Numbered from the stretch's first letter, positions 7,959 through 17,458 are shown. The stretch: DNA of 64,000 nt from an uncultured Eubacterium sp. (GCA_910586225.1 CAJUIL010000011.1:37113-101112), one strand, 5' to 3'. Made by a program: numbers and translations. The notes: a model not told the origin generated them from the sequence alone.

Positions 7959-8819
7959 CTATTTCCACAGATCGATCTGCCTGTTTTCATTTCTCCAATC
8001 TCTCGGCGATACGCCGTACACATTTTTATAGGCCCGCGAAAAATGCAGCGGGTTATCATAGCCGACAGCCTTGCTGATATCGCTGATAGACAGCTGCGTC
8101 AGCTTTAACAGCTCCGCAGCTTTTGTCATACGGTAGTGCAGCAAAAAGGCCTGCGGCGTCCTTCCGACTGCTTCTTTAAAGATTTTGCTGAAATAGCTGC
8201 GGTTTAAGCCGCAGTTGTCGGCGATCTCTTCTACGGAAATGTCGTTCTGAAAATTCTGGTCAATAAATGCGATCGCTTCATGGATATAAAAATCCCGCAG
8301 CCGCCCGCCTTTGGAAATGCGCAGCGAAGATACTGAGCGTGTCAGCGCATCCATAAACAGGTACAGGTGTCCGATCAAGTGCAGCGGGGATAGATCGCCG
8401 TGCTGTGCGATGTAGAGCATTTCACTCATCATAACCTCCCGCATTTCACGGGAATCGGCATGATATACCGGCGTATCCTTTGTCAGCCCGGCGATAGAGA
8501 GCGTCTCCTTGGCGCGCAGCCCGTCAAATTCCAGCCAGACGTATTCCCAAGGCAGGTCTTTGTCTGCGACGTATGTTGTGACCTGGCCCGGAAAGATCAT
8601 AAAGCCCTGCCCGCTTTTGATCTGGTAGGTAACGGTGTGGCCGTCGTCATCGTCGGCCATAAACAGTCCGGTGCCGGATATAATATAATGAAACAGATAA
8701 TGTGTCCGCGCGGCCGGGCCAAACGCATGAGCGGGCGTACAACGCTCCCAGCCGAACTGGTACAGCTTTAGATCTACGAAATTTTCATTTGGGAAAACAG
8801 AAAACAGTAATTCCTGCAT
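7959..8819 (-). CDS. AraC-family transcriptional regulator
   Basis: A 286-residue regulator with an N-terminal cupin-like sensing half (HYLFHYIISGTG, FMIFPGQ) and a C-terminal double helix-turn-helix: ISVEEIADNCGLNRSYFSKIF and LSISDISKAVGYDNPLHFSR segments. Start at ATG 8819 with AGGAGG 9 bases upstream. It is divergent from the sugar ABC transporter at 9084, so by position it is the likely activator of the sucrose-type locus. Its operator was not identified; AAAATGCC-like elements occur on both strands between 8930 and 8990. Confidence 0.9.
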   Translation of the reverse strand: MQELLFSVFPNENFVDLKLYQFGWERCTPAHAFGPAARTHYLFHYIISGTGLFMADDDDGHTVTYQIKSGQGFMIFPGQVTTYVADKDLPWEYVWLEFDGLRAKETLSIAGLTKDTPVYHADSREMREVMMSEMLYIAQHGDLSPLHLIGHLYLFMDALTRSVSSLRISKGGRLRDFYIHEAIAFIDQNFQNDISVEEIADNCGLNRSYFSKIFKEAVGRTPQAFLLHYRMTKAAELLKLTQLSISDISKAVGYDNPLHFSRAYKNVYGVSPRDWRNENRQIDLWK

Positions 8820-9010
8820 ATATTTATGATACCTCCTGTACAGACGCCGACCTCTTGTTTGTGCGCATCGATATGCTTAAGTATAGCTTAAAACAGACCA
8901 GAATGCCAGCAGATTTTAAGAAATTCCCCAAAATATAGCAAAATGCCACATCAGTTCATGTATACACGAAAAAAGTAACATTTTGGCATAAAAAGTGAAA
9001 AATCATGTTA

Positions 9011-9039
9011 TTTACAGACACATTAAGGGATGTTATAAT
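9011..9039 (+). promoter_or_regulatory. Promoter of the sugar ABC transporter operon
   Basis: TTTACA (9011-9016), an exact 17-bp spacer and TATAAT (9034-9039), 45 bp before the binding-protein start. Confidence 0.8.
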
Positions 9040-9083
9040 GTCCATACAAGCATAGAGCGAGGAAAAAGAAAGGAGAAAAAGAA

Positions 9084-10352
9084 ATGAGAAAGAAAATGGT
9101 TAGTCTTTTTCTGGCGTGTATCATGCCGGCTCCGCTGCTGCTTGCCGGATGCGGGGACAGCAGCCACGACGGGAAAACCGTAATTGAGCTGGTGCATTAT
9201 AAGCCGGAGGCAGTGGATATCTTTGAACAGGTTGCTGAGAAATTCAACAGCACGCATGATGATATCTACCTGAAAGTCGAAGCGCCGAATGATGCGATGA
9301 CGATTTTGAAAACGAGGTTTGTCAGGGAGGATTATCCGGATATTATCGGCATAGGTGGGGATATCAATTATTCTTACTTTATCGATTCCGATATTTTGGC
9401 GGATGTGTCCGATTACGCCGGGATGTCAGACATTAATCAGGGGTACGTCGACATTCTGGAAGGTCTGGAGTTCGTTCCGACCGAAGGGACTTATGGCATT
9501 CCTTATGTGGCAAACGCAGCCGGTATTTTATACAACCGCGAGATGTTCGAGGAGCATGGCTGGCAGATACCGACAACATGGGAAGAGCTGATCACGCTCT
9601 GTGATACGATTCAGGCAGAGGGCATTTTGCCGTTTTACTTTGGGTTTAAGGACACATGGACCTGTCTGGCGCCTTGGAACGCGTTGGCTGTAGATCTGGC
9701 TCCGGCAGATGTCTGCAAGCAGGTTAACAGCGGCAGCACGAAGTTCACCGACCAGTACAGGGAAGTTGCGGAAAAAATGCTGCAGCTTTTGGACTACGGC
9801 GAGGAAGGACCGTTTGCATATGGTTACAACGATGCTTGTACAGCTTTTGCAAATGGAGAATCCGCGATGTATACGATCGGAAGCTATGCGGTTCCGCAGA
9901 TCCAGTCTGTAAATCCGGATATGGATATCGATTCGTTTGTTATGCCAGGAAGCAGCGATGCAAACGGAAATACATTAAATTCCGGTGTGGACCTGCAGTT
10001 TTGCGTTATGAAAGACAGCCCGAACAAAGAAGCGGCTTATGAGGTCATTGATTTCTTGTTAGAGGATGAAAACATTCAGATGTATTTAGACGACCAGAAG
10101 GCAGTACCGTGCAAGAGCGGAGACTTTACGCTGGCTTCCAATCTGGACGGTATGGCAGAATATATTTCATCCGGGAATATGACGGACTATCAGGATCACT
10201 ACTATCCATCGGAAATGGCGGTTGACGCGCAGATCCAGACATTCCTGATCAATAAAGACGTAGATAAGTTCCTGGCCAAATTTGATTCGGACTGGGTACG
10301 GTATAACCGTGATATCATCCGTATGGTACAGGACTATGAAGCAAGCCATTGA
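9084..10352 (+). CDS. Sugar ABC transporter substrate-binding lipoprotein
   Basis: Extracellular solute-binding protein (family 1) that captures a sugar and hands it to the two permeases that follow. The 422-residue product has a lipoprotein signal ending in the lipobox LLAGC (Cys23), then family-1 features such as VANAAGILYNREMFEEHG and WEELITLC. No ATPase gene is present here, so the importer presumably uses a shared MsmK-type ATPase encoded elsewhere. The neighbours, a fructokinase-like kinase and an amylosucrase-like enzyme, point to sucrose or a related fructoside as the substrate; this is an inference from context. Confidence 0.9.
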   Translation: MRKKMVSLFLACIMPAPLLLAGCGDSSHDGKTVIELVHYKPEAVDIFEQVAEKFNSTHDDIYLKVEAPNDAMTILKTRFVREDYPDIIGIGGDINYSYFIDSDILADVSDYAGMSDINQGYVDILEGLEFVPTEGTYGIPYVANAAGILYNREMFEEHGWQIPTTWEELITLCDTIQAEGILPFYFGFKDTWTCLAPWNALAVDLAPADVCKQVNSGSTKFTDQYREVAEKMLQLLDYGEEGPFAYGYNDACTAFANGESAMYTIGSYAVPQIQSVNPDMDIDSFVMPGSSDANGNTLNSGVDLQFCVMKDSPNKEAAYEVIDFLLEDENIQMYLDDQKAVPCKSGDFTLASNLDGMAEYISSGNMTDYQDHYYPSEMAVDAQIQTFLINKDVDKFLAKFDSDWVRYNRDIIRMVQDYEASH

Positions 10353-10375
10353 GTACGGGAAAGGAGAGTAAAGTA

Positions 10376-11242
10376 ATGAAAAATATGAATGACAAGCAGC
10401 GTACCTATATGTTGATGACAGTACCGATCCTGATCTTATTCTTTCTATTTAACACGCTGCCATTGATCAAAGGTGTGATCTACAGTTTTACGAATTTCAG
10501 AGGGTATGGTACTTACAATTTTGTAGGACTGCGCAATTACATAGATTTGTTTTCAGACGGACGTGTCGGCAATTCTTATATCTTTACGATTAAGATGGCG
10601 ATTGTAACAACGGTTGTAGTAAATGTGATCAGCCTGGTCTTGGCGATTGGATTAAACAGCAAGATCAAGTTTAAGAGCACGCTGCGTGGTCTGTATTTCG
10701 TACCGAACATCCTTGGTGCACTCGTAGTAGGCTACATTTTCAATTATTTCTTTACATATATTGTTCCGGCACTCATCAATATGATGGGCGGTCAAGGAAC
10801 GAGTATTCTGGCGAGCGAAAAATGGGCATGGGTTGCCATCGTGATCGTTTGTGCATGGCAGGCGATTGCAATGAACACAATCATTTATATTTCCGGACTT
10901 CAGACCGTGCCGGAGGATGTATATGAGGCAGGCTCCATTGACGGCGCTACCGGATGGTCACAGTTCAAGCATCTGACCTTCCCGTTGATCATTCCATTTT
11001 TCAGCATTAACATGGTATTGTGCGTGAAAAACTTTTTGATGGTATTCGATCAGATCATGGCATTAACAAAGGGTGGTCCTGCACAGAGTACGGAGTCCAT
11101 TTCCTACCTGATCTACAACAATGGTATGTCAGGCGGACAGTTCGGCTTCCAGAGTGCGAACGCTGTATTGTTCTTTGTCATCATCGTAATCTTCTCTGTA
11201 ACGCAGCTTACAATTACAGGTAAAAAGGAGGAACAGCTATAA
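10376..11242 (+). CDS. Sugar ABC transporter permease (MsmF/MalF type)
   Basis: A 288-residue inner-membrane permease with about six membrane helices and the EAA loop that contacts the ATPase (VYEAGSIDGATGWSQF). The open frame extends upstream to 10349, but ATG 10376 has AAAGGAGAG at good spacing. Its stop and the next gene's start share one base (TAATG), so translation of the two permeases is coupled. Confidence 0.93.
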   Translation: MKNMNDKQRTYMLMTVPILILFFLFNTLPLIKGVIYSFTNFRGYGTYNFVGLRNYIDLFSDGRVGNSYIFTIKMAIVTTVVVNVISLVLAIGLNSKIKFKSTLRGLYFVPNILGALVVGYIFNYFFTYIVPALINMMGGQGTSILASEKWAWVAIVIVCAWQAIAMNTIIYISGLQTVPEDVYEAGSIDGATGWSQFKHLTFPLIIPFFSINMVLCVKNFLMVFDQIMALTKGGPAQSTESISYLIYNNGMSGGQFGFQSANAVLFFVIIVIFSVTQLTITGKKEEQL

Positions 11243-12087
11243 TGGGCGATCAAAAAGTAAAAGAAAGATTTAATATGCCGGCTACGGTACTTTTGATTCT
11301 TGGTCTGATCACAATCATCTTCCCACTGTATATGACGATCGTGATCGCGTTTAAGCAGCCGTCCGAAATGACAAACAGCATTTCAGGTATTCTGTCGCTG
11401 CCAAAGAAATGGAGTCTTGCAAACTTTACAGAAGCAATGCGCGTGACAGACTTTTGGCATTCCCTGTTTAACAGCTTTATGATCTCAGCTGTGACGGTTA
11501 TTATTTCCGTACTGGTACATTCCATGATCGGATATGCAGTCGGAAGAAGCAAGGCAAAAAGCAAATGGTATAATTTTGTATACCTCTACATTGTAAGCGG
11601 TATGTTCGTACCGTTCGCAATCCTGATGATGCCGCTTGTAAAGCAGACGGCACAGATGGGTATTGCAAATATCGTGGGTGTTATCCTTTGCTACGTTGTA
11701 TTTTATATGCCGATGAACCTGATGCTGTATTCTGGATATCTGACCAATATCCCGATCGCGCTGGAAGAAGCGGCACGTATGGACGGCGCGACGGCTTGGA
11801 CGACCTACTGGAAGATCATCTTCCCGATCATGAAGCCAATGCACGCAACCGTAGCGGTTATTACCGTACTTGGTGTATGGAACGACGTTATGACACCGCT
11901 CGTAATTATGTCAGGAAGCGGAATGAACACACTTCCGCTGGCACAGATGACATTCCAGACACAGTTCGGCACAAACTATAATCTTGCGTTTGCATCTTAC
12001 CTGCTGGCGTTGCTGCCGATCCTCGTATTCTACATTATCTGCCAGAAGCAGATCTTAAACGGTGTAGTAAACGGTGCGGTAAAATAA
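11242..12087 (+). CDS. Sugar ABC transporter permease (MsmG/MalG type)
   Basis: The second permease of the importer, 281 residues with about six membrane helices and the EAA loop (LEEAARMDGATAWTTY). It ends in the usual short cytoplasmic tail (CQKQILNGVVNGAVK). It starts at the last base of the previous stop codon and is followed by an intrinsic terminator, closing the transport operon. Confidence 0.93.
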   Translation: MGDQKVKERFNMPATVLLILGLITIIFPLYMTIVIAFKQPSEMTNSISGILSLPKKWSLANFTEAMRVTDFWHSLFNSFMISAVTVIISVLVHSMIGYAVGRSKAKSKWYNFVYLYIVSGMFVPFAILMMPLVKQTAQMGIANIVGVILCYVVFYMPMNLMLYSGYLTNIPIALEEAARMDGATAWTTYWKIIFPIMKPMHATVAVITVLGVWNDVMTPLVIMSGSGMNTLPLAQMTFQTQFGTNYNLAFASYLLALLPILVFYIICQKQILNGVVNGAVK

Positions 12088-12139
12088 TTTTCTAGCTGGT
12101 CAGCTGGATGGAACGAAGATAAAATATTTGGGAGTTAAG

Positions 12140-12180
12140 ATCCGGCTGCAGTTATACGAGACTGCGGCCGGATTTATTTT
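12140..12180 (+). terminator. Intrinsic terminator of the sugar ABC operon
   Basis: ATCCGGCTGCAGT (12140-12152) pairs with ACTGCGGCCGGAT (12161-12173) with one wobble, followed by TTATTTT. Confidence 0.88.
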
Positions 12181-12270
12181 ACCAGAGTTTTACATAAAAA
12201 TAGTATCCAAAAGCTGCATTTTGTGTTAAAGTAGTAGGAGGAATGAAACGGTTCAAAAGGAGGAAAAGCT

Positions 12271-13236
12271 ATGAAATCATATGATGTGACAGCGCTTGGC
12301 GAGCTGCTGATCGATTTTACAGAAAACGGGACAAGTGAACAGGGGAATCCGATCTTGGAGGCAAATCCGGGCGGAGCGCCGTGCAATGTGCTGGCGATGT
12401 TAAACCGGCTCGGAAAAAAGACTGCTTTTATTGGCAAGGTAGGAGACGATATGTTTGGCCGGATGCTGGCTGGGGAAGTAGAAAAAAGCGGTACGGATAT
12501 TTCAAACCTGGTGTTTGACGAGCGCGTACATACGACGCTGGCTTTCGTGCATACAAAGCCGGGCGGCGACCGTGATTTTAGCTTTTATCGAAACCCAGGC
12601 GCGGATATGATGCTGAAAAAGGAAGAGGTAAAGGACGATTTAATTAAAAGCAGCCGGATTTTCCATTTCGGCACCCTTTCTTCTACGCATGAAGGCGTGC
12701 GGGAAGCGACGAGGCACGCGATTGAGGTCGCAAAGCAAAATGGATGTCTGGTTTCGTTTGACCCGAATCTGCGGGAGCCTTTGTGGGAATCCTTGGAGGA
12801 TGCAAAGCGCGAGATTGCTTATGGGCTTTCAAAATGTGATATTTTAAAAATATCTGATAATGAAGTGGAGTTTATGACAGGAACGACAGATTACGCGAAG
12901 GGCGCCGCGATACTGCGGGAGACTTATGGCATTCCGCTTATTTTTGTCACGCTTGGAAAGGATGGCAGCAGGGCGTATTATAAAGATCTTTCGGTTGAGG
13001 TCAGCCCGTTTTTACAGGAGGGCACGATTGAAACGACCGGTGCCGGAGATACGTTTGAAGCGTGTGCGCTCCATTACATACTGGAGCATGGAATGGAAAG
13101 CCTGACCGAAGAGAATTTAAAGGAGCTGTTGACCTTTGCCAACGCGGGGGCTTCGATCATTACGACAAGAAGAGGCGCGCTGCGCGTTATGCCGACAGAA
13201 GATGAGATCCGGGAGCTGATCGCGCAAAGACAGTAG
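12271..13236 (+). CDS. PfkB-family carbohydrate kinase, probable fructokinase
   Basis: The 321-residue product is a ribokinase-fold sugar kinase with GGAPCNVLAMLNRLG (34-48), the adenine-site region and the catalytic anion hole GAGDTFEAC (257-265, base Asp260). The N-terminal GELLIDF and GG-PCNV signatures are those of bacterial fructokinases (ScrK type). It would phosphorylate the fructose released from sucrose by the enzyme encoded next. Start ATG 12271 with AAAGGAGG. Other PfkB substrates cannot be excluded. Confidence 0.87.
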   Translation: MKSYDVTALGELLIDFTENGTSEQGNPILEANPGGAPCNVLAMLNRLGKKTAFIGKVGDDMFGRMLAGEVEKSGTDISNLVFDERVHTTLAFVHTKPGGDRDFSFYRNPGADMMLKKEEVKDDLIKSSRIFHFGTLSSTHEGVREATRHAIEVAKQNGCLVSFDPNLREPLWESLEDAKREIAYGLSKCDILKISDNEVEFMTGTTDYAKGAAILRETYGIPLIFVTLGKDGSRAYYKDLSVEVSPFLQEGTIETTGAGDTFEACALHYILEHGMESLTEENLKELLTFANAGASIITTRRGALRVMPTEDEIRELIAQRQ

Positions 13237-13278
13237 CGGAAGCGTTCAATAAATATAGAAAGGAACAGAATAGCGGGA

Positions 13279-15114
13279 ATGAAAAATTTATTTCAAAAAA
13301 GGATGGAGAAGCATCATGATGAGCTGCGTTGGCTGTACATGGAGCTTTATCAGAATGACGATATGTTTGCGGAGCTTTGTTCACAGCTGTACGAATACGA
13401 TGCGCAGCGCGGGCAGCAGTTAAAGGAGCGGGACCTTGCGCGTGAAAAGCAGCCGGACTGGTATAAGAAAAACGATATTTTAGGAATGATGATGTATATT
13501 GACAATTATGCTGGGAATTTAAAGGGCGTAGAGGAAAAGCTGGATTATCTGGAGGAAAGCCAGGTGAATTATATTCATCTGATGCCGTTTTTGGATACGC
13601 CAAAGGGCCGTTCGGACGGTGGGTACGCGGTATCGGATTTCCGTAAGGTGCAGCCGCAGCTGGGCACGATGGATGACCTGGAAAGCTTGACGAGGGCCTG
13701 TCATGATAAGGGTATGAATGTCTGCATGGATTTCGTTATGAATCATACTTCTGAGGATCATGAGTGGGCAGTCCGGGCGCGGCATGGAGAAGGGGAGTAC
13801 ATGAGCCGTTACTTCTTTTACAAAGATTACGCGATTCCGTCGGAATATGAAAAGACGGTGCCGCAGGTCTTCCCAACGACTGCACCTGGCAATTTTACAT
13901 GGCTGGAGGATGCCGGACATTTTGTCATGACGACATTTTATCCGTATCAGTGGGATTTAAATTATGGCAATCCAAGAGTATTTAACGAGATGGTGTACAA
14001 CTTCCTGTTCCTTGCCAACAAAGGGATCGACGTTATGCGGATTGACGCGGTGCCTTATATATGGAAAGAGCTTGGTACGAAGTGCCGGAACCTGCCGCAG
14101 GTGCATACGATCGTGCGCATGATGCGTATGATCTGTGAGATTGTCTGTCCAGGTGTGCTGCTGCTTGGCGAGGTTGTTATGGAGCCGGAAAAGGTGGTGC
14201 CTTATTTCGGTACTGTGGAAAAGCCGGAATGCCATATGCTGTATAATGTTACGACGATGGCGACGACCTGGCATACGGTTGCGACGAGGGATACCCGCCT
14301 GCTGCGGCTGCAGATGGATATCGTGAGCAGCCTGCCGAAGGAGTATGTATTTTTGAATTACTTAAGATGCCATGATGACATTGGCTGGGGACTGGATTAC
14401 CAGTGGCTTATGCAGTTTGGTATCGGAGAGGTCAGCCATAAAAAATATTTGAATGATTTTCTAACTGGGGCGATCCCGGAGGCGTTCGGCAGAGGAGAGC
14501 TTTATAATTCCGACCCAACGTCTGGGGATGCGAGATTGTGCGGTACAACCGCTTCCTTGTGCGGGATTGAAAAAGCGGCGTACGAACGGGATGAGGCTGC
14601 TCTGGAGCGGGCGGTGCGTCTGGATCTGATGCTGCACGCGTATATGCTGACCCAGTCCGGTATTCCGGTTATTTACAGCGGCGACGAGATCGGACAGGAA
14701 AACGACTATTCCTATCATCAGGATCCGGATCGCTGGAGCGATTCCAGATACTTACACCGCGGAAAATTCCGCTGGGATTTAGAGCCGGCCCGCAAAGAAA
14801 GCGGAAGCGTGCAGCAAAAGCTGTTTGACGGCATTGGAAAGCTGGAGCATATCCGCAAGGATTCTGCGGTATTCCATACCGATGCGCAGGTAAGCACGGT
14901 GAATACGATGGATGATTCGGTACTTGGGATTGTCCGGGAAAATGAAGGCTGCAGGCTGACAGCTCTGTTTAATTTCAGTGAGTTTGACAAGACGATATAC
15001 TTAGATGAGTGGAACGCGGGCGGTACAGATCTGATCACCGGACAAAAGCAGGAGGGTAACAGCGTGCAGATGCCTGGATACGGGGTTTGCTGGCTGTTGA
15101 AGGACAAGAATTAA
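13279..15114 (+). CDS. Amylosucrase-like GH13 (subfamily 4 type) sucrose-acting enzyme
   Basis: A 611-residue alpha-amylase-family protein with the long helical N-terminal domain seen in amylosucrases. Core motifs: DFVMNH (151-156), the amylosucrase-like QWDLNYGNPRVFNEM (224-238), nucleophile Asp256 (MRIDAV), acid/base Glu298 (LLGEVV) and HDDIGW (365-370). No signal peptide, so it acts in the cytoplasm. Known relatives split sucrose, releasing fructose and either building alpha-1,4-glucan or hydrolysing. The adjacent fructokinase and importer fit this. Amylosucrase, sucrose hydrolase or a related activity cannot be told apart by eye. The start at 13279 has only a weak upstream AAGGA. Confidence 0.85.
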   Translation: MKNLFQKRMEKHHDELRWLYMELYQNDDMFAELCSQLYEYDAQRGQQLKERDLAREKQPDWYKKNDILGMMMYIDNYAGNLKGVEEKLDYLEESQVNYIHLMPFLDTPKGRSDGGYAVSDFRKVQPQLGTMDDLESLTRACHDKGMNVCMDFVMNHTSEDHEWAVRARHGEGEYMSRYFFYKDYAIPSEYEKTVPQVFPTTAPGNFTWLEDAGHFVMTTFYPYQWDLNYGNPRVFNEMVYNFLFLANKGIDVMRIDAVPYIWKELGTKCRNLPQVHTIVRMMRMICEIVCPGVLLLGEVVMEPEKVVPYFGTVEKPECHMLYNVTTMATTWHTVATRDTRLLRLQMDIVSSLPKEYVFLNYLRCHDDIGWGLDYQWLMQFGIGEVSHKKYLNDFLTGAIPEAFGRGELYNSDPTSGDARLCGTTASLCGIEKAAYERDEAALERAVRLDLMLHAYMLTQSGIPVIYSGDEIGQENDYSYHQDPDRWSDSRYLHRGKFRWDLEPARKESGSVQQKLFDGIGKLEHIRKDSAVFHTDAQVSTVNTMDDSVLGIVRENEGCRLTALFNFSEFDKTIYLDEWNAGGTDLITGQKQEGNSVQMPGYGVCWLLKDKN

Positions 15115-15157
15115 GCGAAATAAAATAAAAAGGAATAAAAATATCAATTAGCAGGAG

Positions 15158-15210
15158 CAGAAAAGCGGCAGCTGTCAGATTTGTCTGATAGGTGCTGCTT
15201 TTCTGTTTTT
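15158..15210 (+). terminator. Intrinsic terminator after the GH13 gene
   Basis: CAGAAAAGC...AGC pairs with GCTGCTTTTCTG around a 3-base bulge, with an inner TCAGA/TCTGA helix, then TTTTT. The rest of the 350-bp gap (15115-15465) holds this terminator, a T-rich stretch and the PadR promoter/operator. Confidence 0.85.
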
Positions 15211-15385
15211 CTGCGTCTGTTTTTTGTGTCTGCTTTTTTGTGCTCAGTCGTAAGTACTGTCTGGATCAACTGCTTGTTATATAGCTGAGTGGAAGCTGCG
15301 TTTGTGTTTTTTAGCTGTCATACTGTCTGAAGTTCCTATCGTTGTATATAGTCTGAAAATATATATAATTTGATATTTATATATA

Positions 15386-15417
15386 TTGACAAAGTATATT
15401 ATATAGCATATAATATA
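15386..15417 (+). promoter_or_regulatory. Promoter and overlapping operator-like dyad of the PadR operon
   Basis: TTGACA (15386-15391), 17-bp spacer and TATAAT (15409-15414). A perfect inverted repeat, TATATTATAT-AGC-ATATAATATA (15395-15417), covers the spacer and the whole minus-10 box. Its place and symmetry suit autorepression by the PadR dimer encoded just downstream. Confidence 0.75.
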
Positions 15418-15465
15418 TAAACATAAAGGATATATCCAAAAACAAAAATAAGAAAGGAGAGCATT

Positions 15466-15798
15466 ATGACATATCCGATGAATCCGGTCCTGATGGAGCT
15501 GCTTGTACTTGCGCTGATCTGTCAAGAGGACAGCTATGGCTATCAGATCAGCCAGAAGCTTAAGTCGGTGTCCAATTTAAAGGACTCTGCTTTGTATCCG
15601 GTGCTGCGCAAGCTGGCGGAGCAGCAGTATGTAGCGGTTTACGACCAGCAGTACCAGGGCAGGAACCGGAAATATTATAAGATCACAGAATCAGGCAGAC
15701 TGCAGAAGGAAAATCTGGAGCGGGAATGGGATGCGCATATCCAGGCGGTGCAGGAAATTTTGCGCAGCAGTTTGTCAGAAGGGGGAAACGATGAATAA
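15466..15798 (+). CDS. PadR-family transcriptional regulator
   Basis: A 110-residue PadR-type winged helix: MELLVLALICQEDSYGYQI, then LKDSALYPVLRKLAEQQYV, which is the family's DNA-contacting stretch ending in the wing, and a short C-terminal dimerisation helix. Start ATG 15466 with AAAGGAG. It overlaps the next gene by 8 bases. PadR regulators of this kind, paired with DUF1700 and DUF4097 genes, are common in Firmicutes and often respond to envelope-active compounds; the signal here is unknown. Confidence 0.92.
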   Translation: MTYPMNPVLMELLVLALICQEDSYGYQISQKLKSVSNLKDSALYPVLRKLAEQQYVAVYDQQYQGRNRKYYKITESGRLQKENLEREWDAHIQAVQEILRSSLSEGGNDE

Positions 15799-16381
15799 AC
15801 AGGAATATATGAAACAGTTAAAGGAACGGCTCAAGCGGCTTCCAAAAGCTGATTTTGCGCGTGCCGTGGAATATTATGAGGAGTACTTTGCGGAGGCTGG
15901 AGAGGAAAATGAAGCAAGGGCGATCGAGGATCTTGGTACGCCGCAGGAGGCAGCCGATCAGATCATTCAGGATATGGTAGTAGACTATTCAAAGGAGCCG
16001 GTAAAGGATGTAAGAAGTGGTATGAACGGGCTGTGGGTGGCTCTGCTGGCACTGTTCGCGGCGCCGGTCGCTCTGCCGCTGCTGTTTGCGGGCATGATGG
16101 TTGTACTGTCTGCGGTTATTGTCGTATGGGCGCTTTTGCTGGCGCTGCTGGTGACGGCAGGCTGTGCGGTGATTGCGGGGCCGTTTACGATAATAGCAGG
16201 ATTTAGCGTGCTGTTTAAGAGCTTTCCGGTATTTTTATGCTGCATCGGGATCGGGCTGCTGTCTACAGGAGCCGGAGCAGCGCTTACGTATGGCACCTAT
16301 TTGTTATGCAGGCGTTCTATGAGCTGGACGCTGCGTATTCTGGCACGCATGATTCGAAGGGAGAATAAAAGGCATGGGTAA
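15791..16381 (+). CDS. DUF1700 (HAAS domain) membrane protein
   Basis: A 196-residue protein with an N-terminal helical HAAS domain (MKQLKERLKRLPKADFARA through ARAIEDLGTP) and three to four C-terminal membrane helices rich in Leu, Ala and Val. Start chosen at ATG 15791, inside the end of padR, preceded by AGGGGGA; the frame stays open upstream but without a ribosome site. It overlaps both neighbours by 8 bases, so the three genes form a tightly coupled operon. The molecular function is not known. Confidence 0.88.
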   Translation: MNKQEYMKQLKERLKRLPKADFARAVEYYEEYFAEAGEENEARAIEDLGTPQEAADQIIQDMVVDYSKEPVKDVRSGMNGLWVALLALFAAPVALPLLFAGMMVVLSAVIVVWALLLALLVTAGCAVIAGPFTIIAGFSVLFKSFPVFLCCIGIGLLSTGAGAALTYGTYLLCRRSMSWTLRILARMIRRENKRHG

Positions 16382-17447
16382 GAGAAGAAAATTTTACATT
16401 TTATGTGCTGTCTTGGCAGGAGTTGGTATCGTACTGGCGGGAGCCGGCATCGCGATGGGCGGGATCGTACATGGCATTCGTATTGACAGCAAAGGTATCC
16501 GGGTGTATGCGCCGCTGCTTGACGGAGACGACGAGGCTGTTTATGTGCCTGAGCAGGAACGTTTGGAGGCGTTTGACCGGATTGAGGTAATCGTGGAGGA
16601 AGCGGATATCCGGATCGAGCGTTCGGATGCAGATTCATTTTCTTTGTCTTACCGCTTTTCGGAGCATGAGCCGCAGGTCAGCGTGGCGGACGGAAAGCTG
16701 ACAGTCCGGCATAGAAACCGTGACACAGAAAACCACATTTTGAATTTTAATTGGTTTTTTGTCGGAAGCGCGAAGGATGGTTCAGATGAGGACGAATATG
16801 TGACGATCCGTCTGCCGCGGGAAGCAGAATTATCGGATGTGCGGCTGGAAGCGGAATATGGAGATATGGTATGTAAAGGGCTGCAAACGGACAATCTGCG
16901 CATTTTGGCAGAATACGGAGATATCAGTCTGACGGATGTACAGGCACAGGAAATCGAAACGGTTTCTGAGTCCGGAGAGGTCCGGATGGAGCAGGTATCA
17001 GCAGACAGCTGCAGCGTGCAGCAGTCTTATGGAAATGTGTCTTTTTATGACCTGGAGGTTGCAGGGGCTTTCAAGGCTGTAGCAGGAAGCGGCGATGTCT
17101 GGTTCCGCAATGCGCAGGTGCATAGTCTGGATCTGGAATGCGTGGCCGGAACAGTGGAAGGCCAGCAGATGGAGCTTGGAAGTGTACGGATGGATATCGA
17201 AAGCGGAGACTGCACCTTGAGGCAGGCTAGGATCAATGGCGGTAAGATCGCTTCAGCTTACGGCGATGTGGAGCTGCAGATGGAGCAGGGGCAGCAGAAT
17301 GCTTACTTGCTGAGCACGGAGCTTGGAAACGTTTATTTTAACGGGGCAGATATGGGGAATACGTTTGCGGGCTTGGATAAAAATAAGGAGAACCTGCTGG
17401 AAATCCGGTGTGAGTGCGGAGACCTGTCTGTCCGCACAGAAGAATAG
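16374..17447 (+). CDS. DUF4097-family protein (beta-helix, toast-rack type)
   Basis: A 357-residue protein with one N-terminal membrane segment (about 9-30) followed by an extracytoplasmic domain of repeated short strands of the form LEAEYGDM, ILAEYGDISL, TVSESGEVRM, QSYGNVSF, AGSGDVWF, IESGDCTL, SAYGDVEL. This repeated GD/GE pattern is the DUF4097 solenoid. Third gene of the PadR operon, overlapping DUF1700 by 8 bases. Probably an envelope protein working with the DUF1700 partner; no catalytic motif is visible. Confidence 0.85.
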   Translation: MGKRRKFYILCAVLAGVGIVLAGAGIAMGGIVHGIRIDSKGIRVYAPLLDGDDEAVYVPEQERLEAFDRIEVIVEEADIRIERSDADSFSLSYRFSEHEPQVSVADGKLTVRHRNRDTENHILNFNWFFVGSAKDGSDEDEYVTIRLPREAELSDVRLEAEYGDMVCKGLQTDNLRILAEYGDISLTDVQAQEIETVSESGEVRMEQVSADSCSVQQSYGNVSFYDLEVAGAFKAVAGSGDVWFRNAQVHSLDLECVAGTVEGQQMELGSVRMDIESGDCTLRQARINGGKIASAYGDVELQMEQGQQNAYLLSTELGNVYFNGADMGNTFAGLDKNKENLLEIRCECGDLSVRTEE

Positions 17448-17458
17448 AAATTTTTTTC

